From positions 434,001-498,000 of the forward strand of contig JBLDXI010000014.1 of assembly GCA_047495785.1 (NCBI GenBank): DNA of 64,000 bases. The letters run 5' to 3'. The notes beneath the pieces are model-generated. The model did not search any database. It was not told where the DNA came from and saw nothing but the letters and a program-made list of their open reading frames with translations. Below are positions 12,050 through 23,782 of this stretch, one piece after another; the first letter of the stretch is position 1, and each line of letters opens with the position of its first letter. The DNA comes from Lepidodermella squamata (Eukaryota > Gastrotricha). The position numbers were made by a program, and so were the translations under genes.

Positions 12050-14163
12050 TCAGTGTTGCTCCGCATTCCCGCCAGCTACTACCGCAGCTGCTGCCACCCC
12101 GGTTTCGGCCGGACGCTCCGGCTTCGGTTTGCGAATCTTGTTCTTCGGCTTCGGAGGGCGCTGTTGTTGCGGCTGTTGCGGTTGATTATGCTCGTCGTGC
12201 GCCGGCTCGTGCTTCGGACCTCCGTTCACCTTCTCCTGAAACTGATCTCCGCCGTCACTTTGGCGTCGTCGGTTGTTGTTGTTTCGGTTGCCACCGCCTC
12301 CGCGAGCAGCTTGACCATTTGTCTGCGGATTGCCGTTGGTAGGACCGTTTCCATTCGTCGCCGGGGCGCCGATAGGACCGTAGTTGGGCCGGCCTTTCCG
12401 CGGCTGTTGCATCAGGCGCGGCTGGCCTCCATTTCGATTGTCTTCGCCGTGGTGAAAGCCGTTCTGGTGGTGATTGTCGTGACTTGGCTCGTCCTCCGAT
12501 GCACTGATGTCGCCCATCCGACGACGCCCGGCATTCGGCCGCTCATTACCCTCTGTCCTTGGGCGCTGCGGCTTTGGAACACGACGGCCACGAGCCCCAC
12601 TGGGAGCACCTCCGTCAGTCGCATAGTGCTGTAGTTCGTCTCGTTCAATGTTATCGCGCGGGTAAGGGCGGGCGTGGAATGACGGGCGGGAGTTGCCGAC
12701 GACCGGCGACTTCGATCGCGACCCGTCTTGATCAAACGAATGCTGGTTGCGATAGCCGCCTCGATTTCCGCGGCCTCCTCGGCCAGACCCACTCCTGCCA
12801 CTTTCATAAGGTTGGAAGCGACCGCCATTTGCTCCATGGTACGAGTTGTGACCGTATTCATTGTGACCACCAATCTGCATACGACCCATGCTTTCACTCA
12901 TTTCGCGCTCTTGCTGTTCGAGACCGAGCATGTCACGCAGCTGATTGACATTGTAGTCCAACATCAGACGAGCGTTATCGATCGAAGCCCGAGTTCCGAT
13001 GAAAATGAACGGCACTTGAACTGAATCGCCCTCCTCGCCTTCGACGCGAACACGAAGAACGCCAGATTTGTCGACGATTTCCTGGACATTTCGACCGTTG
13101 CGGCCGATGATGCGTGCGATGAGTTCGCGTGGCACCAAAACAGCCTCTTCAGCGTATTCCAAAAGCGCACGAGCATCACGAACTGCCGACTCAGTTTGGC
13201 CGACGATGTGGAAACTATGTGCTTGATCGTCCAGCTCGATTGAAATAATACCTGGCAAATTACGAGCACGCTGAATGTTCACTCCTTGAGCACCAATTGC
13301 TAGGCCAATGAGTTGCTCAGGGACGGTAAATCGGTGCTGAACGTAGTTGCCGACAGGGCCTGACTCGTTCATCGATGAAAAACCTGGCTGCCTGCTGGAG
13401 GTCAGACGGCTTTTAATTGCCGTGCTCTGACGCAACATTTTGAAGTGAAGATCTGCAAGCATTTTGGCTTTGCTCATGGCCTCAGGCGTCAAGCTAGTTA
13501 TTTGAAGTGAATCGGTCTCTGGGACGAAACGAGCAGACAAAATGCCCGATGAAGCGATAAATTTGTCATGAACTCCAGATAATGCAGAGCTATTTGAAAT
13601 GAAATTAGCCATAGTTTCTCATACAAAGTCTTGCTTACGCTTCAACTGCATCGGCTGGAACCTTGATCGAGTCTTTGAGAATACTTTTATCTTTGAGTAT
13701 AGGGCTGAAAATATGAATGCCAGTAATGTAGTGAAGAAACTTCAAAACTGATGCTCACTTGGTATTCGGTGCGCGAACGTAGTCAGCATCGACTATATCG
13801 CTCTTTTCTACAGAGCCGACTTGATACTTGAAAACGCAGAAATCACCCTTCTTCGACATTATCTGTCCCCGAGCCCATAGCCCTGCATAAGGGTAGGTAT
13901 CAGGCTTAACAAATGCTTCAGCTGGGACGCCAGCCTGCTCAATTCGAGATTTCAGTGAAGGAGGTAAACGAACGCGGCTCATAGGAACTGTCATATCCTC
14001 AGAAGTTCCATCACTGCAAAGTCATTATAAATTATTATTTAATTATTCCTGATCAAATTTCAGCTTACCACTTGGGAAGGCTGACCAGTAAGTTTGAATT
14101 TTCAACGCTCTTGATAGCAGCTTTCGCGAACAAATTATCCTCAATCAAAACTTCGACTTCCAT
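12050..14163 (-). CDS. FMR1: Fragile X family RNA-binding protein (FMRP/FXR)
   Basis: RNA-binding translational regulator of cytoplasmic and neuronal mRNPs. Four exons (14163-14069, 14013-13759, 13704-13639, 13589-12050) encode 651 residues. Tandem Tudor/Agenet domains occupy about 1-115 (start MEVEVLIEDN; GDFCVFKYQVGSVEKSDIVD), a KH0-like region about 125-200, KH1 about 215-275 (LIGLAIGAQGVNIQRAR) and KH2 about 285-360 (RIIGRNGRNVQEIVDKSGV). A Gly/Arg-rich RGG-type stretch follows near 400 (GSGRGGRGNRGG) and a long Asn/Gln/Pro-rich tail, ending in basic patches (KPKNKIRKPKPERP). The long variable loop of vertebrate KH2 is reduced to a few residues. Only one family member is present here, so FMR1 and FXR cannot be distinguished by name. 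Confidence 0.93.
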
Positions 14164-15091
14164 GATGGGCTTAGAAGGCACTTAACGATGATGATAATAC
14201 CTAACGATTAACTTCTAGGGTCAATAGAAAAGACAAATTTGAAAACTTGACGACACATCTAAAACATTGATATCGATTGGGTCACTGTAAAATAAAAGCC
14301 AATATTATAAATTTTCATTATTGAACAGTAGCGTAGAATTCCTATTTCCTAACAACCCTATTGCCGAAAATGAATTCTATCTGCTATCTGCTATCTGCTA
14401 TCTGCAAACATATTCCTACCGATGGTAACATTCATAATCGCAGAATAACGCATGCAAGACCTTTTAAACAGAAAAGTCACATAAGTTCAACCAAATTCGC
14501 CTAACCCTGTACGCCTAAGCGATGCATAGCTTAATTATATAACCTTGAGTTACTCATAAGTATAAACAATTTAAAATTGTCCCATTATTTGATGCATACT
14601 CAAGTTTAAGAGTTTTATGGATTTCAAGAAATGGATAATGGCTGATCAGTCTAGAAAATAGCAAATATATATTAGGTAATAAGTGCCGACGAATTACACT
14701 TGACAATCAGGAATTATCAGACGATACACCTCGAGCCTCGAGCGAGCCGCTTCGGTTCCAACTTCTTACTTCTTCATCGGCTCAGCGGAAAAATCTCGCC
14801 AAGCCGGACGCGCGAAAACATGCCAAAAATTGCTACTTTTTTCTTTTTGAAATGTAATTTTTATTTATACAAGGAAACAAATGCAAATTAAAATATTAAA
14901 TTGCATACAATATTTTGTAACAATTTGTGTCATAGCAACGAGTCGGCAATACGAGGCGGTACATGGAAACAAACCTTTAGCGCTTTTAGGTGACTTGATC
15001 GCTATGCTTGCGCAGCTGTCGAGATATTCTTACGCTTGCTATGAATTTGTGTATATTTTTATTTACTTTTAGGTCAACTTTATAATTGAAA
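14164..15091. promoter_or_regulatory. Divergent upstream region of FMR1 and EFHC1
   Basis: A 928 bp region between divergent starts. A pyrimidine-rich acceptor (TTTACTTTTAG, ending 15072) lies 19 nt before the EFHC1 ATG. A (CTATCTG)x4 microsatellite is present at 14377-14404. No TATA box was recognised. Confidence 0.4.
14377..14404. repeat. (CTATCTG)x4 microsatellite
   Basis: Four perfect 7-bp units in the FMR1/EFHC1 divergent intergenic region. Confidence 0.9.
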
Positions 15092-17687
15092 ATGGCTCTG
15101 CCAAAACTTCCTGGCTACAACTTCGATTCCAACGTAAGACCGGCTACCCAGATTATTGATATTTTGTATATTCTTGACCAAACGATAGATCGGAAAAGAC
15201 AAATTCCACAAATCGCACCACTTTGATATCACAAATGAGGTCCCAGTCAATCTTAGCGAGAAGAAAGATGGCATCGGTGGCAATCCTCACGCTCTGCAAG
15301 ATTTGAAAAAACGATTCAGTAAAATTCCAAAAGGTAAGGCTAGAAAATATGAATAGGTATAATTTGACGCTGACTATCAAATAGGAGAAGGAAGTGCACT
15401 GCCCTCATGGGTAGCCTTCGACAAACAAGTTCTTTGTTTCGATGGATTCTTCCAAGAGACTGTCGTGGAACGCAGAGAGGAACAATATCGCGTGCGGCCG
15501 GTCAAAGTCATGTTTTATTTGGAAGACGATTCGATCCAAGTTATTGAACCTCGACTCAAGAACAGCGAATTAGCTCAAGGTAAAGTGTCATGAGGTCAGA
15601 ATCATTTTGAATTACAAAAATATATGCCACAGGAACGCTAATTAAGCGTCATCGAATCCCCAAGCCCGCTCCTCGAGAGGATGAGTGGTACACTGTAGAT
15701 GACCTCAATGTTGGAAACGAGCTACTGTTCTATGGTCGAAAGTACAAGCTTGTCGGCTGTGATCAATTCACATACAAGTGAGAGAAATCTGTCATTTGTG
15801 CGGGAGCGTTTAAACATTACGATTGATTTTCAGTTTCTTACGGCGGCTTGGCGTAGCTGTTGGAGATCAACAGCCTATTCCAGACGATCCATACATGAAA
15901 TACCGCAAGGCCCTTGACGAAAGCATGTCACCACTCCGTCCATACGAACGCAAAGACTCTTTGAAACAATTTTTGGATCATGATCGCCATGTTCTCCGTT
16001 TTTTTGCTGTCTGGGACGACCGAGATAGCATGTTTGGCGATCTCCACCGCGTGGAAGTCCATTACTTTTTAGCCGATGACACAGTCGAAATTCTCGAAGT
16101 TTTACCGCCAAACTCGGGCCGCGACAAGGTCCCCATGTTTTTGCGCCGGTAAATCTTTGCATTATTTTCCGTCTGTTTTTACCCGTTGATCCGTTAGATG
16201 CCGCTTGCCTAAAGATGTGCCGGCCTTGCCAAAGCCTGGTGAAATGACTGATAGAACTGTTCTGAATGTCTTTGGCCCGATGGGGCGCGGTAGTCGTTAT
16301 ATTCTTGACCCCCTCAAGGTAAATTCATAAAGAAAACCAAAATTGATGACTATAAATTCCTTATTAGACCGGGCAAAAAGTAATCGAGTATTATAAAGAT
16401 TCAGATCTTCGCATCGGAGCTGTCATCAACGCATTCGGTCGCAAGGTTCTGCTCGTTGATGCCGACGACTTCACGCGTGCTCACTATGCTACTAAATATT
16501 GCGTCACGGATATGCCTGCAATCGAATACGAAGCACCGCAAGCACCCAATAAGCAGCGCGAAAATCCGCCGTACACTGGCTTTGGCAGCGAAGAAGATTC
16601 GCTATCGTCTTGCAAGGGCATGCTGCCCAAACCTCCTCAGAAGGATTTCGTAAAATTCATGCTGAAGGATCGACGAGGCTTGGAATCTAATACTCTTCGT
16701 TACCTGGCTCGACTCATTACAGACAAACCAATTGACAAAACTCGGAGATTTATTATCAGCTATTTTCTGTCAGACGACACCATCCTCATCTACGAACCTC
16801 CAGTACGCAACTCGGGTGTTCAAGGCGGCAAATTTTTGGAACGCCAGCGTATTAAGAAATCTGTTGGCGTTTCTTACTCAACAAAGCCATCAGAGTATTA
16901 CCTTGCTACCGATTTGTACGTCGGTGCTCGCATTAATCTTAACGCGTTTGTTTTCGAACTTTTCGACGCCGACGAATACGCCTATGCTTACATGGAGAAA
17001 AATGCCGATCAATTCCCGATCGCAGATACGCGACGCATTATGTCAAGATTATGCCCGTGCCTTGTGGCCAACCGCGATGCCGTTTGGACGTCTTTTATCC
17101 AAATGGACCCAAGCAATCAGGGAGTTGTTAATTACGGCGCCTTCCGTCACTTCTTACAGCAACTTATGGGCGCATCCGATGCAGCCCTAACTGAGCACGA
17201 GACAGTTACTCTCGCTCGCTGCTACGCTCAGCCAGAGGCGTCTCGTTTCACTAGCAAGCAAGAAGTCGTCGCGATGATGCAACAGCAACTTCGCCGTCAG
17301 AATTTCGACATGATTGCCAACAAGATTTACGAGAGAATGGTGCAGGAAGACGCAGCCAAGTCAGGCTTCTTGCCGCCTGATAATTTGATTCGAATTTTCA
17401 AATCGTGTCACGTGCCAATCGAAATCGGTCTGGTCGAAGCGCTTTTCAGCACCCAGAACTGCATCGGTAAAAACTCGGCTGGTTTCATCGACTACCGCGA
17501 GCTTGTGGCTTGTCTCGATTGGAAAGCTTGCGGCTTACCTGTTACGTCAAAAGATGGGACGACCCCAGTTGCTCCGGATGTCTCGGGCTGGCCAGAAGAC
17601 AAACCACAATACGAGCGGCTCGGTATTCAATACCGTCGAATGCTTGCCGATTGCGGCTTGGCGGAGCAACAAACATCGCAACAATAA
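15092..17687 (+). CDS. EFHC1: EF-hand domain-containing protein 1 (triple-DM10 axonemal protein)
   Basis: Microtubule inner protein of ciliary doublets; the human orthologue is myoclonin-1. Seven exons (15092-15133, 15189-15333, 15385-15579, 15633-15777, 15834-16148, 16198-16318, 16368-17687) encode 760 residues, against about 640 in human. Three DM10 domains are visible at about 75-178 (VLCFDGFFQETV; VEVHYFLEDD-type strands), 225-345 (VLRFFAVWDDRDSMFGDLH) and 415-520 (TLRYLARLITDKPIDKTRRF). EF-hand-like helical segments follow at about 560-720 (AVWTSFIQMDPSNQGVVNYG). With DAW1 nearby it argues for an axoneme in this organism. The start fits MALPKLPGYNF, as in other EFHC proteins. Confidence 0.93.
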
Positions 17688-19079
17688 TTGATTGCAAAGC
17701 CGGAGGAACATTACTAAATATTTTCGTTATAGCCTCGCCGTATTTGAATTTTATTTTCTTTGTCAGTAAACATTTTTTAGTTCAAATCAAATGCATACGA
17801 TATTTTCTCTGCTAAATAGCTTATATTATAAATTGATATTATCCCTTGAAAATCAAAATCGGGAAAATGAGATCGATTGCAACTGCTTTACAGCGGAATA
17901 CTGAATGAAAATTGTGATATTATTGGTAAATAACATCGCGGATGATCGCACGTGATAATTTTATTAAGATTGTTAAATAATATGTCTCAAGTCTAATAAC
18001 AAATAAAGTTATCTGATTATACGCGTTGTCGTGAGTGCCAGCTCACATCTTTAAGACATGCATCCGAAGGTAGCACTACCGGCAGTTTAATCTTAAAAAA
18101 AAACAGCACTTTGAAATGCAAAGGCAGGAGAAAATATTTAATTATCCTGACACGTTCTTCTATCAACATCACGAGTTTCAGGTCGAACACATGATTATTA
18201 CACTACCTAACGGTTAAGGCGATAGTGCCGATGATGATGAAGCCTGGCATGACAGTGAAAAAATGATGATGATGAAAAATGATGATTTAAGCAGCACCTA
18301 TAATACTTACACGCTCGAGCGGCGTCAAGAATTACGGAGCCGGGTCCTACGTGGTCACTTATGCGCAGCGAGGGTGATCGTCAGGTCCTGCGGCGCAAAC
18401 ACTATATTCCGACGACGTGGTGGCGTTGAAAGATCGCGAAACAAATAATATTATTATTTTGTACGTTTGTTTATGTACACGAAATGTTCCTCTAATACTA
18501 TGCTCCTTAAAAAGTTGCTCATTAGCCGTGTTAATTTTAATATTAATGGCGCTACTAGTAATATGTGGCAGTTAGTTGGAGGCGCCAACTGTCTATTCAC
18601 GTTTGTAGAGAGTGGACGAACGCAACAACCTCAAGTCCAAGCAACCTTACCGCATGTTAGTGTGAACATGGTTTCGCTCGCTCGCTCTCTTCTAGAACAA
18701 TTATGCCGTATATTTATTATAGCAATACCTAGCGTTTTTTGCGGCGCGGCTCTCGTTGCCGTATTGATGAGAAAAAACGGTGACAATGGCGCGAAGCTTA
18801 ACGTGACACTGCCGTTGAAAATCGTTCGGCGGCGTGAGCCGAAAATTAGGCCCACTCAATCACTTCAAGGAACCTATTTTCACATCCCATTTCCACACCA
18901 CATGCGATTGCCACTTTGAAATGCTGCCCGTGTTAAATGTGGGGTGATGTAACTCTAGAAATGACCGCGTTTTAAGTTCCATAAAAACTAGTAACAATAT
19001 AAATGTTTTAATGGCAATGCGATGATTTCTTCAATCGATATATTCATTTTCGCTTTTTTATAGGGTTATTGGTTGAATC
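17688..19079. other. Intergenic, 1.4 kb
   Basis: AT-rich, holding the EFHC1 3' UTR (AATAAA near 18002) and the upstream region of the galaxin-like gene. ORFs at 18263-18448 and 18467-18919 lack domain or codon evidence. A TTTTTATAG acceptor ends at 19063, 16 nt before the next ATG. Confidence 0.4.
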
Positions 19080-20605
19080 ATGTTTAAGGCCGTTCTAGTT
19101 GCCTGCCTTGTAGGCAGCGCTCTCTGTAAGTTTGCTTAATTTCTTCCTTTTTCCGGACACAATAATTTTGTGGTGAATAGCCCAGGGTTACTGGGGAGGA
19201 CAGCAGGTTGGTCAAGCTGGTCAAGCAGCCCAGCAGGGTAACCAGGGCCGCCAGGCGGCTGCGCAGAGCCAGGGTGGTTACGGAACCGCTGGTGGCGCTC
19301 GTGGCGCCCAGGCTGCACAGGCCGCCGATGCTACGGCCGAGGCCCAAATGTCGCAACATGGTGCCCAAGCATCGCGTGTCGAAGCTTCGGCCGCTAATAA
19401 CGCCGAAGCTGTCGCCGGCGTGCGCCGTCGCCAATCGGTTCTCCTCGCTGCCGATCAGGAGGAGGGTGCTGGATTCGAGGGCCAGGCCACGTCATCAGGC
19501 AGCGCTGGAGGAGGTGGTGCTCGTGCCGCTTCTGGTTTCTGCAACGGCATTCCTATGACAGGAAACCAGTAAGATTCAAATTAAGACGGCTAATCAACAA
19601 TATATCTTGAAATGTTTTAGACACCTTTGCTGCGATGGCCAATACTATGGCGTAATTATTATCAATAATCGGAGACGCGGAAATGAGTGTTTATTTTAAT
19701 TAGGATACTTGGTCAGAGCTTAGCTGCTGCGGCAACTCGGTTTACGACAGCCGATTTTACGGTAATATAAAAAAATTTGGTTAACCCGGAAATTGAACAC
19801 TGCTCTGCCGATAGGATGCAAGAACAACGTTATGGCGCCTCTTTACCGCCCGACCAGTCTTCAGTCTTCCGATCTTACATCTGCTGGTCTTCGGTAAGAA
19901 TTACTCCATAATTTTCGTATTCAATTAATCCAACTTGTAATCATAGCCCAACTCGCCTTTGCGGTAATTACGTCTGGCAAATGTACAACGCCCCGTACGA
20001 ACTCTGCTGCGACGGTGTTCATTACCCGAACCCGTACGGCAACTACGGTTGCTGCGGCGCCCGTGCCTTCGACTCGCGCTACTACAACTGCGGCGTAGGT
20101 TGAACGCGATGCTTCATTAACACCATGAATGACCGTTTTTACACGCCCACAGCATGATACTGTCAAGCAGAGGTGGTATGTTTACAAGCGCTCGACCTTC
20201 GTGCTGGCTGCCACTGAGGAGCTCGAGGCTGTCGGTTCGCGTAAGGAGTCTGGCGTTGGCCGCCTGACCGCCGAGGAGGGCGCCGTCAGTGGCTCGCAAG
20301 CGTCGGCTCGCGAGACCCAGGGACAACAGGCTGCCGCCGCCCAGCGCGAGGCCGAGCTCGCCGCCCAGGCTGGCCAGGCTGAGCAGGCTGCCCAGGCTGA
20401 ACAGGCTGCCGAAGCCGAGGCCGGAAATGGTTACGGAGCTGGTGCCAACGGCTATGGTGCTAACGGTTACGGTGCCGGTTACGGTAACAACTTCGGCGCT
20501 GCGCCTTTCGGCTACGGTGCTGGTATTGGCGGCGGTTTCGGTGGATATGGCCCTGCCGGAGGAGCCGTCCGTGGAGCTTTCCCTGTCGGTTTCGGCAAGA
20601 AGTAA
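19080..20605 (+). CDS. Galaxin-like secreted matrix protein 1
   Basis: Seven exons (19080-19125, 19181-19568, 19621-19651, 19704-19761, 19815-19893, 19947-20094, 20153-20605), all in phase, encode 400 residues. A signal peptide (MFKAVLVACLVGSAL) is followed by a Gln/Ala/Gly-rich segment (about 20-140) with a dibasic-like site (GVRRRQ). Galaxin-type double-cysteine repeats follow at about 140-250, with the pattern CCDGxxY and CCGxxxYDSRxYxC occurring twice. The tail is Ala/Gln/Glu-rich and then Gly-Tyr-rich (NGYGAGANGYGANGYGAGYG). Galaxins are extracellular matrix proteins first described from coral skeletons; here the role is inferred to be structural. It is convergent with a second galaxin-like gene. 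AATAAA lies at 20877-20882. Confidence 0.75.
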
Positions 20606-21133
20606 ACCCAGAATGTACAAAAATCACCACCGCCGTTTTTCATCACCTTCACACTGCCGCTGCTTTATTTTCAGTTAAACGAAGAAACTAACTCTCGTTA
20701 CCTTGTGAAACGATTTACTGTAGTGATTTTACTTAGCTGGTGATGCTTTGGGCTACACAGAAGGCCAAGCATAAGTGCCTGAAATACTATTTTAATACTC
20801 GACGAATTTGAAATTAAAGAAAGAGAATTACGAAGAGCTCCTATTGTCTGGGCGGTGTGTGATGTCTTTAAAACGGAATAAAAATTATTCGGCAACTCTA
20901 TTAAAAAATCTCAAAATGTGGAAAGTAAATTTGATCTGAAAGTTTTCCGAGTGATAATAATTGAGTATACAAGAACTGCAGGTTCAAATTAAAACAGTTA
21001 TTTTATTTCTTCAATCTATTGATATAAGTGCAATTTTATTGCGTTACTAGAATAGTTACAATGTCGCGATTGACATTTACTTTGATATGAGTTAGACTCA
21101 AAGCAGCAAAGCGCCATCAGTTGATTTGATGTT
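20606..21133. other. Shared 3' region of the two convergent galaxin-like genes
   Basis: This 528 bp stretch lies between converging stop codons. A plus-strand AATAAA is at 20877-20882 and a minus-strand signal (TTTATT on +) at 21002-21007, so the two 3' UTRs are expected to approach each other without overlapping. Confidence 0.5.
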
Positions 21134-22572
21134 TTAATGATGACGTTTATCAGCTTGGACTTGGGCGAGGACTTGCGGTACAAATTGCTGAACAAGCTAA
21201 ATAAAGATACTTCAGTTAGACCGCACATCACACAAATAGTACTAGCAAATTTACCGATTGCGCGAAAGGATGGCTGAAGTTGGGAATCTTCGCGTGGGCA
21301 GCTTCAAGTTCCTTATGCGCCTTATTGCCACCGACCGGGTGAACATGAAGCCGCTGGGCGTGAGCGAAGCCGAGGTGGGGCTGGTGATAGTTAACGAGAG
21401 GACCATGATGCGCGACTGGCACGTTTGCGTAAGTTCTGTATCCAGGAACGATCAAGTCGTGGTGAACCTCGTGGCTGCCTTTCTTGACCTTGACAGCCGG
21501 GACGATATCGGCGCTGTGGAGTTCCTTGCCAATGCGAACAGGTGCAGGAACAACAGGGAAATAAGGTCCTCCCCAGTGAGAAACCAACTGCGGGTGGTGG
21601 AAATGATCGTGATGATGATACGGGCCTTCAATGAGAATGATTTTCTTCTCGGGCGAGCAGCGGTACCAACGTGAATCTTCAGGATTTGATGGAAATGTTA
21701 TTAACGGTTTTGAAAAAATCTTTCAGGCTTACCGAAGCAGCGGGACGCGCAGCATCCGTAGTAGAGATGGGGGTTGGGGAAATAGTGGCCATCACAGCAG
21801 AGATCGTATTGCGAAAAGGCAGGTAGGGAAATGGTTCCGCATTTGTGAGGGCTTAAGAACATCAAATCTCTCAGTGACGGCGACAGCAAAAAATGAGCTA
21901 CTCACGCTTCGTTTTGATCGAAAGCGATCCGTGCATTTCCGCTTCCATAACGACCGCTGGTGAATGATCGCCAGTCAACCTCGTAGGATGGACGGAAGAG
22001 GGGCACAATTCTACAACATCAAAGGCAAATCAATTTGACGCAGAATTTCGATTGTGTTTTCTCATTTCAGACTTTCGAGTTCTAACGCTTGCTGTTAGAT
22101 GCAGAACTGAGATTCTTGAAACGGATTTTGCTGTTGAAAAATTAAACCCGCTTACGTTTTTCCTCCGTTGCAAGAGTAAAGGCGATGATCGTAAATGTTC
22201 AGTCCGCAGCAGTTCAAGCTTTCGACAACATCGTCGTAGAACAAGCCGCCACAGCAGAATGAGCGGCGATGGCCAAAGTTGAAAGCTCGGAAAGCTGGAC
22301 CTCCGCAATCGTAGCGTGGATGGCGGCGGTGCTCGTGCGAGGCCGAGTCGCTGACTCGCCAAGGATAACGGGACAATTCACCGCCAAACCAAACGTCACG
22401 CTCATCACTCGCGCTGTTGTGATGGGCGAAATAGCGGCGCGGCCGGCCGATCTCGCCACCAGCTGTAAGTTGGGCAATGTCAAAAAAATCGAAACCTCAG
22501 GCGTGGAAACTCAATACCGTAAGCTGCGGATATCAAAGCCGCCAAGCATAGCGTTGCCTGAACGATAACCAT
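21134..22572 (-). CDS. Galaxin-like secreted matrix protein 2
   Basis: Six exons (22572-22518, 22462-22156, 22010-21906, 21851-21733, 21676-21255, 21196-21134) encode 356 residues. A signal peptide (MVIVQATLCLAALISAAYA) is followed by a His/Arg-rich region and galaxin-type repeats: CCGGLFY, then CCGLNIYDHRLYSC, CCDGHYFPNP and CCASRCFDSRWYRC (the last formed across an intron). The C-terminal half is His-rich (PYHHHDHFHHP, VHHD) and lacks the Gly-Tyr tail of the neighbour, ending DKRHH. His-rich stretches could bind metal ions, but this is inference. Shared repeats and tail-to-tail placement suggest an inverted duplication with later divergence. An acceptor-like TTTAG lies 23 nt before the ATG. 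Confidence 0.72.
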
Positions 22573-23782
22573 GCTTTTCAAAAGGCCAATTCTCCCTAAA
22601 TAATGTTATTAAATTGTAAATATTACAATTCACGACGATGATAAATATAAAAAATGATCGTGCTTAAATTGAAGTTGCGTTTAAGATGGAATGCAACCAA
22701 CTGCCAAATTTGAGCGAATCGGCGCGTATAATAAGCCCGCGTGAGGACAATGGTACAACGATAACCTTAGATAACGTAAACATGTTTTGTTGCCCAGGCT
22801 TTGCTGTATAACCGCTCTTTGTAAGTCACTTTTTCTCCTCACATCGCCTTATTTTTTTGCGAGGAAACGTCGTTGCCTTTCAGTTTTCATCAGCGGTTTT
22901 GCCGTAATTCTCCTCGAAATAACAAAAGAATTCCTGCTTTTTAGCTTAAATTAACGGCTCCGGCTCGCTCTGGTCACGCGCTTACCTTGATGCGCTTACT
23001 CATTTGATGCGCGTGTCTCTCTCTCTCAACTTTCAATTTTTCACGTTTCTTGTTCATCTTAAATTACTTCGCAATGAAAAACAATAGATATGTAAATGCG
23101 GTTTATTTTAATAGAGCGCCATAGTTGACGTAATTAACTTCACACCATAATACAGCGCTGAATTGCTTTGTAATAATTTTCAATAATTAATCAACAATTT
23201 TTCATGACAGACAAAGAACTGCACAAAATGGCAACGATTTATCACCAAAGCCTTACAACAATCTCAATTAGAGGGCGAAGGATTAACATCACAGATTATC
23301 ATTTTTTATAGCAGAAAAAAATCTTCAATTTTTAATATTTTGATATCAATTAGGCACTTCGGAAAGAGGTAACAATGCGCAAATGTAAACGCATCGTATC
23401 ACAATAATTGTGCGCAGTGCGTAACGAGGCTTCGTTAAGTTTTGCTATACTTCTTCCAATCACGATCATTCGAAGAAACTAATATCAACATAAATATCGC
23501 AAACAAATCGTGATCGAAATTATAGGGGGAATTGAAATCACGTAAAAAGTATGTATTAAGTAGAGATAATATATAATACTTTTCGTGTATCGCAAATCGA
23601 GTAGCGAGCTAGTTGTTTATTATCAGAGAATGATACACGTAGCAGACAAGCCATTAGTAGCATTCGAAACTGCACTTGATCGAAATTATAAGCGTATTAT
23701 AGGGTGACATGTGCACATTATTCCAGTAACATTCAAGGTATATTACCATTTTCAACACAGACGTAGCGCCATGAATTGAAGC
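22573..23782. other. Intergenic, 1.2 kb
   Basis: AT-rich sequence between the start of galaxin-like gene 2 and the stop of DAW1. A short CT run is present near 23015-23030. No gene was recognised. Confidence 0.4.

Noticed and set aside
18467-18919. 150-codon ORF upstream of galaxin-like 1
   Set aside because: No domain, no codon bias and no splice or polyadenylation context; it has one hydrophobic stretch only.
20117-20620. Minus-strand ORF of 167 codons opposite galaxin-like 1
   Set aside because: It is antisense to the Ala/Gln and Gly-Tyr coding repeat, with no own features.
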